Source of the DNA: Bradyrhizobium sp. AS23.2
Lineage (GTDB): Bacteria; Pseudomonadota; Alphaproteobacteria; Rhizobiales; Xanthobacteraceae
Reading direction: 5' to 3'
NCBI RefSeq assembly: GCF_001908185.1
Contig: NZ_LGHM01000173.1
Span: 1-52,785 of the forward strand
Length of the DNA stretch: 52,785 bases
Under the pieces are notes generated by a model that did no database searches, was not told the origin of the DNA, and was given only the letters and a program-made list of their open reading frames with translations. The number at the start of each line of letters is the position of its first letter. Position 1 is the first letter of the stretch. A program made the translations under genes and the position numbers. Positions 48,896 through 52,785 of this stretch are shown here, piece by piece.

Positions 48896-49186
48896 ATGCG
48901 TCCACTGCGTCCGTTCAACTTCAACACTTCCGCCGAACTCTTCCCCGCCGCGATCCGCAAGAAGAAGCGTGCGGGCTTCACCTATCGCCGGTTCGGCACC
49001 GCGGCCGAAGCCGTGCAGTTCGCGATGGAGCAGTTGCCGACGGATTCGCTGAACGGCGCCTATCTCCAGGTCGAGGAAGCGCGCTTCGACCAGAATGGCA
49101 TCCGCTCGCTCTATGAGAGCGAAGCCTTCCCGCTGCCCCGCCGCCCCAAGCCGGCGGAGACCAACACCGACGCCGACGCGGCGTAA
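48896..49186 (+). CDS. Conserved hypothetical protein
   Basis: 96 residues from ATG 48896, with ACGAGG upstream. Contains FNFNTSAELFPAAIRKKKR, FTYRRFGTAAEAVQFAMEQ and LNGAYLQVEEARFD. It appears a soluble small protein with a basic N-terminal part and an acidic end. I recall similar proteins in Bradyrhizobium but no function. A clear terminator follows. Confidence 0.75.
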   Translation: MRPLRPFNFNTSAELFPAAIRKKKRAGFTYRRFGTAAEAVQFAMEQLPTDSLNGAYLQVEEARFDQNGIRSLYESEAFPLPRRPKPAETNTDADAA

Positions 49187-49213
49187 GTTTTCGCAAGCCT
49201 CCGATGTGCGCTG

Positions 49214-49247
49214 AAAGCGCGATGGCCGAAAGGCTGTCGCGCTTTTT
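49214..49247 (+). terminator. Rho-independent terminator
   Basis: Stem AAAGCGCGA (49214-49222) pairs with TCGCGCTTT (49237-49245), followed by more T. It lies 28 bases after the stop of 48896-49186. Confidence 0.8.
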
Positions 49248-49265
49248 GCGTTTCTGGGCCGCACT

Positions 49266-49306
49266 TTCTTCTCCCTCGCCCCGCTTGCGGGGAGAGGCGA
49301 AGAAAG
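49266..49306. repeat. GC hairpin repeat
   Basis: CCCCGC (49279-49284) and GCGGGG (49287-49292) in a TTCTTCTCCC...GAAGAA context. Similar to the third hairpin at 15217-15240. It lies at the 3' end of the minus-strand DUF4112 gene. Confidence 0.5.
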
Positions 49307-49319
49307 AAGCCTCCGTGCA

Positions 49320-49877
49320 TTACAGGCGCGGCTGCTTGTCGAGCCAGCGGCGCAGGAGGCGCACGTTGCGCATGTTGGCTCGGAACATGACGTCGAAGGC
49401 GTCGCCCGCGAACGGGACGATGCCGACCACGCCGTCGATCGCGACATTGCCGAGCATGCGCGCGGTGATGTACCAGGGCGCGCCCAGCGCCCGCGCCTCG
49501 CGGACCAGCCACAGCGAGATCGCCGTGGTGATGATGTCGCCGATGATCGGAATCAGGCCGATCAACCCGTCGATGCCGTAGCGGATGTTGGTGCCGGGCA
49601 GGATGAAGGCGACGTCGAGCAGCTTTGCGATCGCCTCGAGCCGCGCGATCCGCTGCTCGCGCGTCAGATTGCCGAAGGGACTGCCGGCGAACGGATTGTC
49701 CTTACCAAACTCGAAGCGAAATTCGCGAAATCCCTGCTCCAGCGTTTCGGGGCGGATCTCGTGACCTTCCTGGTCGATGATCGGCCCGCGCGCTTCAGCG
49801 CCTGAAAAGGCCGCGTGCGAGGTTCGCCCGGAACGGGGCCTGCGTCTCGTCACAATGTCATCGTCGGACATGGTCAT
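49320..49877 (-). CDS. DUF4112 membrane protein
   Basis: 185 residues from ATG 49877; the second ATG at 49871 is near. DUF4112 features are RIARLEAIAKLLDVAFILPGT, RYGIDGLIGLIPIIGDIIT and GIVPFAGDAFDVMFRAN. Three hydrophobic segments. No function is established. Convergent with the plus-strand gene before it, and 61 bases downstream of a second membrane protein gene. Confidence 0.85.
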   Translation of the reverse strand: MTMSDDDIVTRRRPRSGRTSHAAFSGAEARGPIIDQEGHEIRPETLEQGFREFRFEFGKDNPFAGSPFGNLTREQRIARLEAIAKLLDVAFILPGTNIRYGIDGLIGLIPIIGDIITTAISLWLVREARALGAPWYITARMLGNVAIDGVVGIVPFAGDAFDVMFRANMRNVRLLRRWLDKQPRL

Positions 49878-49938
49878 CGCCCAGAGGAAACGCGCGAACG
49901 CGGCCGGAGTTGCTGCGCTGCGGTCGAAGGTCGCGCGC

Positions 49939-50367
49939 TCAGGTTGGCGCCGCCGCGGGCTGCGGCTCCTCGACATATCGATGCACGAGCCACGATGAAA
50001 GCACCGCTGGCACGAACCCGACCAGACCGTACAGGATGAACTGCACCGCGCCCGAATCCTGCCCGCGCGAGCTGTAGGTCAGCGAGGCCAGCACGAAGGC
50101 AAACAGGCCGACCAGGAGCATCCGCAACACCGGGCCGATCCGCCTGATGTGGAGCAGGATGTCGTCGACGGCGCCGATCATCAGCGAGGGCAGGAAGCCG
50201 AACAAATAGCTGTATTGCAGGGACTTGAAGAACACCACGAATAGCTTGCGGACCTCGCCGAGGTTGGTGTGGGCCCAATAGCCGGACTGATAGGTCGTCG
50301 TTAGCAGCAGCAGGAACCCGCCGACGAACGGGCCGACAAGCGCAAACACCAAATAGCGTTTCATCAA
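49939..50367 (-). CDS. DUF5413-like membrane protein
   Basis: 142 residues with about four membrane helices (LVFALVGPFVGGFLLLL and others), the loop GEVRKLFVVFFKSLQYSYLFG and a C-terminal Ala/Pro tail. Start ATG 50367 or 50364. It resembles DUF5413 proteins, from memory; low certainty on the name. Upstream of the DUF4112 gene, co-directional, so possibly an operon. Confidence 0.65.
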   Translation of the reverse strand: MMKRYLVFALVGPFVGGFLLLLTTTYQSGYWAHTNLGEVRKLFVVFFKSLQYSYLFGFLPSLMIGAVDDILLHIRRIGPVLRMLLVGLFAFVLASLTYSSRGQDSGAVQFILYGLVGFVPAVLSSWLVHRYVEEPQPAAAPT

Positions 50368-50523
50368 ACACCCTCACACTACGCCACATTTATAGCAGCG
50401 TGGCGGGAAGCTTGGATAGCGGGGTTCAGGCCACCGCCCGGCCCCGGACGGGGAACAAGTGGCAAGGCGACGAGTTCTGACAGGACCGAAATTCATACCG
50501 CAGGTCAGATTGGAGTGGTTTCG

Positions 50524-50769
50524 ATGTGCCGCAAATCCGTTCTCGCCGCGACGCTCGTCTTGGCAGCCCTGAACGGCGTGTCGACCGCGCCGGTTCTCGC
50601 GCAAGGCCACATGGGCACCCCGCAGGAGCAGAACGCCTGCTCGCGGGATGCATCCCGCTTCTGCCGCAAGGACCTCGGCAACGACAATGCAGTGCAGGCA
50701 TGCCTGCAAGCCAACCGCACCAGACTGTCGAGATCTTGCCGCAAGGTGTTCGAGAGCCACGGCATGTGA
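50524..50769 (+). CDS. Small secreted cysteine-rich protein
   Basis: 81 residues from ATG 50524 with TTGGAG upstream. Signal peptide (about 1-27, ending LAQ). The mature part has the pattern ACSRDASRFCRKDLG, ACLQANRTRLSRSCRKVF, a four-Cys motif likely making two disulfides in the periplasm. A paralogue with the same spacing is at 51299-51574. Function unknown. Confidence 0.75.
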   Translation: MCRKSVLAATLVLAALNGVSTAPVLAQGHMGTPQEQNACSRDASRFCRKDLGNDNAVQACLQANRTRLSRSCRKVFESHGM

Positions 50770-50806
50770 GGATCGGGACCATCCCCGGCGAACGGAGGGT
50801 AAAGCC

Positions 50807-51043
50807 ATGCTGCGCGACGAACAGCTCTCGATCCTGCGGGACATCAGCCAATCCGTTGCCTTCGCCGACGACCGGCAAGGCAAGATGGAACAACTGATCA
50901 CGGACGGCTACGTGATGAAGGACGGCGATCTGTTCGAGCTTACCGCGAAGGGCGTCAGCGCCGTCGAGGAGCACGCCGCCGCACTTAGCGAGACCCCTGG
51001 CGAGAGCGACGCCACAAGCACGCCATCCTATCGCCTCGTCTGA
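50807..51043 (+). CDS. Small hypothetical protein
   Basis: 78 residues, CGGAGGG upstream. Starts MLRDEQLSILRDISQSVAF, with GYVMKDGDLFELTAKGVSAV, resembling a short winged-helix (DUF-like) fold. It lies 37 bases after the secreted Cys-rich gene, so is probably cotranscribed. No family recognised. Confidence 0.65.
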   Translation: MLRDEQLSILRDISQSVAFADDRQGKMEQLITDGYVMKDGDLFELTAKGVSAVEEHAAALSETPGESDATSTPSYRLV

Positions 51044-51298
51044 TGCAACGCGCCGCTTCGACGTGACGTACGCGCAACAATTGCGAATTCCTTTGAGCTG
51101 ACCATTGCAGCCGCGTGGCAATGGCGCATACTTCGTTCGGGCGGCGCAGCACTTTTCGATTCGAACATCAGGAAATCGAGCGACCACATGCGGGATTGAG
51201 TTCCCGGCGTGAAGGCTGTGACATGCGGCAGATCAAGCCGCGTGCGGCGCCCCAAAACCAAGTGGCTCAAGCCTACGGAACTCGGGGACGCATTCATC

Positions 51299-51574
51299 AT
51301 GACACGCTACCAGACGTTCGCTTCGCTCTTCGCCTTCGCCACCACCGCCTTCGCTCTCCAGACATCACCCGGCCTCGCCTTCTCGTCCGAAGCGCAGCAG
51401 ATGTGCACGGGCGATGCGATGCGGCTGTGCTCCAGTGAGATCCCCGACATCCCCAGGATCAGGGCCTGCATGGTGCGGAACAAGGCGCAGGTCAGCCCCG
51501 GCTGCCGCGCCGTGATGGACCGCGAGGCGGCCGCCGCTGCGGCAGCGCGCAAGCGGGAAGCCGCCGCGCAGTAA
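51299..51574 (+). CDS. Small secreted cysteine-rich protein (paralogue)
   Basis: 91 residues from ATG 51299. Signal peptide (ends about LAFSS). Mature core MCTGDAMRLCSSEIPD and ACMVRNKAQVSPGCRAVM has the same four-Cys layout as 50524-50769. The end is Ala/Arg-rich (REAAAAAAARKREAA). Likely periplasmic. The 255 bases before it hold no gene. Confidence 0.7.
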   Translation: MTRYQTFASLFAFATTAFALQTSPGLAFSSEAQQMCTGDAMRLCSSEIPDIPRIRACMVRNKAQVSPGCRAVMDREAAAAAAARKREAAAQ

Positions 51575-51588
51575 GGCGCATCTGGATG

Positions 51589-51693
51589 TCATACCGGGGC
51601 GACGCGTAGCGTCGAGCCCGGAATCCATTCTTCTACGTCACGTACAGCACAATGGATTCCGGGTTCGCGCTTCGCGCGCCCCGGAATGACGAA
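51589..51693. repeat. Inverted repeat (CCGGGGCG ... CCCGGAATCCATT / AATGGATTCCGGG ... CGCCCCGG)
   Basis: Two halves of about 45 bases face each other, with CCCGGAATCCATT and AATGGATTCCGGG central and CCGGGGCG/CGCCCCGG outer. Similar to other dispersed repeats in the window. Lies between convergent genes. Confidence 0.65.
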
Positions 51694-51710
51694 GATGGTG
51701 CTCGCTTAGC

Positions 51711-52785
51711 TCAGTCGCCCCACTGCGCGAAGGCGTCGTTGAAGGCGCGCTCGCCGGGGGCGCCCTTCTCGATGGCGATGATGGCGCGGCGCTGGTTGGC
51801 GTAGACCAGCGGCACGTCGAACCACGAACGCTCCTTCAGGAGCTGGACGTTGCGGGCGCGGTCGGCGTCGACATTGGAGAGGCCGACCAGGAAGAAGCCG
51901 TCGGTGACCTTGACCGCGAGGCCTGCGAGCGGCGTGCCGCGCGCCTGCTCGTTCGACTTCATCAGGATGCCCGGCACGTTGGAGACGCTGCCGCCCGGAA
52001 AATCCGGCGGCAGGATGAAGGTCAATTCCGCGGTGTGGCTCGCCGGCAGCGACGAGTCGGTATTGCGGCGGAACGACATCGTCATCTTGAACTTGCGGTC
52101 GGGGATCTCGATGTCGGCGCGCACGGCGACGTCGGCCTTCTGGTTGCCCGACGCCTTGATCGGCTCGAGCCGCCACACCACCGAGCCGACGTATTGCCTG
52201 CCCTTCGGATCGGACGGATCCTCGTCATAGAGCACGACCTTCTGCGCCACCGGCGCGACCGGCTGGTCGCTCGCCGAGGGCTGGCCGACGCGATCCGGAA
52301 TCTTGGGCTTGCTCTGCGGCTGGGCCGTATCCTTCGGCGCCTCCACCACCTGGGTGGGCGAGGACTTGAGCAGGCCGCTCACGGTCTGGACCAGCGACTT
52401 GCCCCAGAGGATGCCGGCGCCGACCAGGATCAGCACGATGCCGACGGCGATCGCGCTCTTGAACGGGAAGGCCGAGCCGGTGCGGCGGCGCTTCTTGGCC
52501 TCACGCTCGGGCGCGATACGTGGACGCGACGATGGCGGCTGCGGCGTGTAGCGCTCGGCCTCCTCGATCGACTCGTCGTAGGAATAGGGCGCGTCCTGCT
52601 CGCCGGCGCGGTTTTCCAGGCTCGGCTCCAGCCGGTCGAATTCCGGCGAGGGCGAGGGCACGTTGGCATAGGTTCGGCGCGCGGCGCGGTTGGCCTGCGC
52701 GGCCGCGCCGCCGAGATCGTTCGCATCGGCCGTGATGTCGCGGAAGCCGCGCACGCCGGGCGCCTGTGGTGGCGGCGGTGGCGGC
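51711..52785 (-). CDS. Membrane-anchored hypothetical protein, N-terminus outside the window
   Basis: The visible part is at least 358 residues and continues in frame upstream of 52754 (a GTG) through a Pro-rich stretch (PPPPPPQAPG), so the start lies beyond 52785. A charged N-terminal cytoplasmic region is followed by one helix (AIAVGIVLILVGAGILWG) and a larger outside domain with VVLYDEDPSDPKGRQYVGSV and PDRKFKMTMSFRRNTD. I do not recognise the family. Bradyrhizobium proteins of this kind are often annotated as hypothetical. Confidence 0.8.
   Translation of the reverse strand, partial: PPPPPPQAPGVRGFRDITADANDLGGAAAQANRAARRTYANVPSPSPEFDRLEPSLENRAGEQDAPYSYDESIEEAERYTPQPPSSRPRIAPEREAKKRRRTGSAFPFKSAIAVGIVLILVGAGILWGKSLVQTVSGLLKSSPTQVVEAPKDTAQPQSKPKIPDRVGQPSASDQPVAPVAQKVVLYDEDPSDPKGRQYVGSVVWRLEPIKASGNQKADVAVRADIEIPDRKFKMTMSFRRNTDSSLPASHTAELTFILPPDFPGGSVSNVPGILMKSNEQARGTPLAGLAVKVTDGFFLVGLSNVDADRARNVQLLKERSWFDVPLVYANQRRAIIAIEKGAPGERAFNDAFAQWGD

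Overview
The window is high-GC DNA that reads as a Bradyrhizobium-type alphaproteobacterial chromosome. The signs are a fliK-flgD-sciP-fliF-fliG-fliH-fliN-flbD flagellar cluster of the Caulobacter/Bradyrhizobium type, a napEDABC operon behind a FixK/FNR box, an alphaproteobacterial-type SOS box, and many dispersed palindromic repeats. The genus is inferred from gene content and protein style; no search was run.

Layout. 1-125: 5' end of an IS630-like transposase leaving the window. 185-6831 (minus): fmdB, formamidase and a five-gene urea/short-chain-amide ABC transporter (urtABCDE type). 7001-11285 (plus, divergent): an NCS1-permease/Cys-rich/histidine-kinase/receiver fusion overlapping a LuxR-type response regulator. 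11286-14921: accessory-looking segment next to the 3' end of a tRNA-Met(CAT) gene, holding a truncated OmpA-like gene, a coiled-coil DUF2130 gene behind an SOS box, and a decayed gene. 15258-17805: secreted Pro-rich protein, methyltransferase, mnmA. 18114-26493: sigma54 promoter and flagellar genes. 26855-28954: M20 peptidase, a 52-residue membrane protein and a flavin reductase. 28987-32889: ssuADCB sulfonate utilisation, with a 28-codon membrane ORF between ssuA and ssuD. 33255-38288: cytochrome P450, two adjacent membrane proteins sharing a C-terminal tail, a broken LuxR regulator and a luciferase-like monooxygenase. 38451-42714: FixK box and napEDABC. 42764-52785: helicase, HD-domain protein, TPR-caspase lipoprotein, msrA/msrB, and small membrane or secreted proteins; the last gene leaves the window.

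How the parts work together. The first 11 kb looks like a nitrogen-scavenging unit: import of urea/amides, formamide hydrolysis, and a transporter-like sensor kinase reading toward its own regulator, with a palindrome in the shared promoter region as the likely operator. The flagellar block carries its own control layers: a sigma54 promoter, FlbD, the CtrA inhibitor SciP and a CtrA-like site before fliF. The ssu and nap operons are complete pathways for sulfonate sulfur and periplasmic nitrate reduction.

Caution. Four genes (DUF2130, the LuxR regulator, napC and the TPR-caspase gene) are each interrupted by a single-base indel, three or all of them in or beside short homopolymers or base doublets. 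Assembly error is a serious alternative to real decay.
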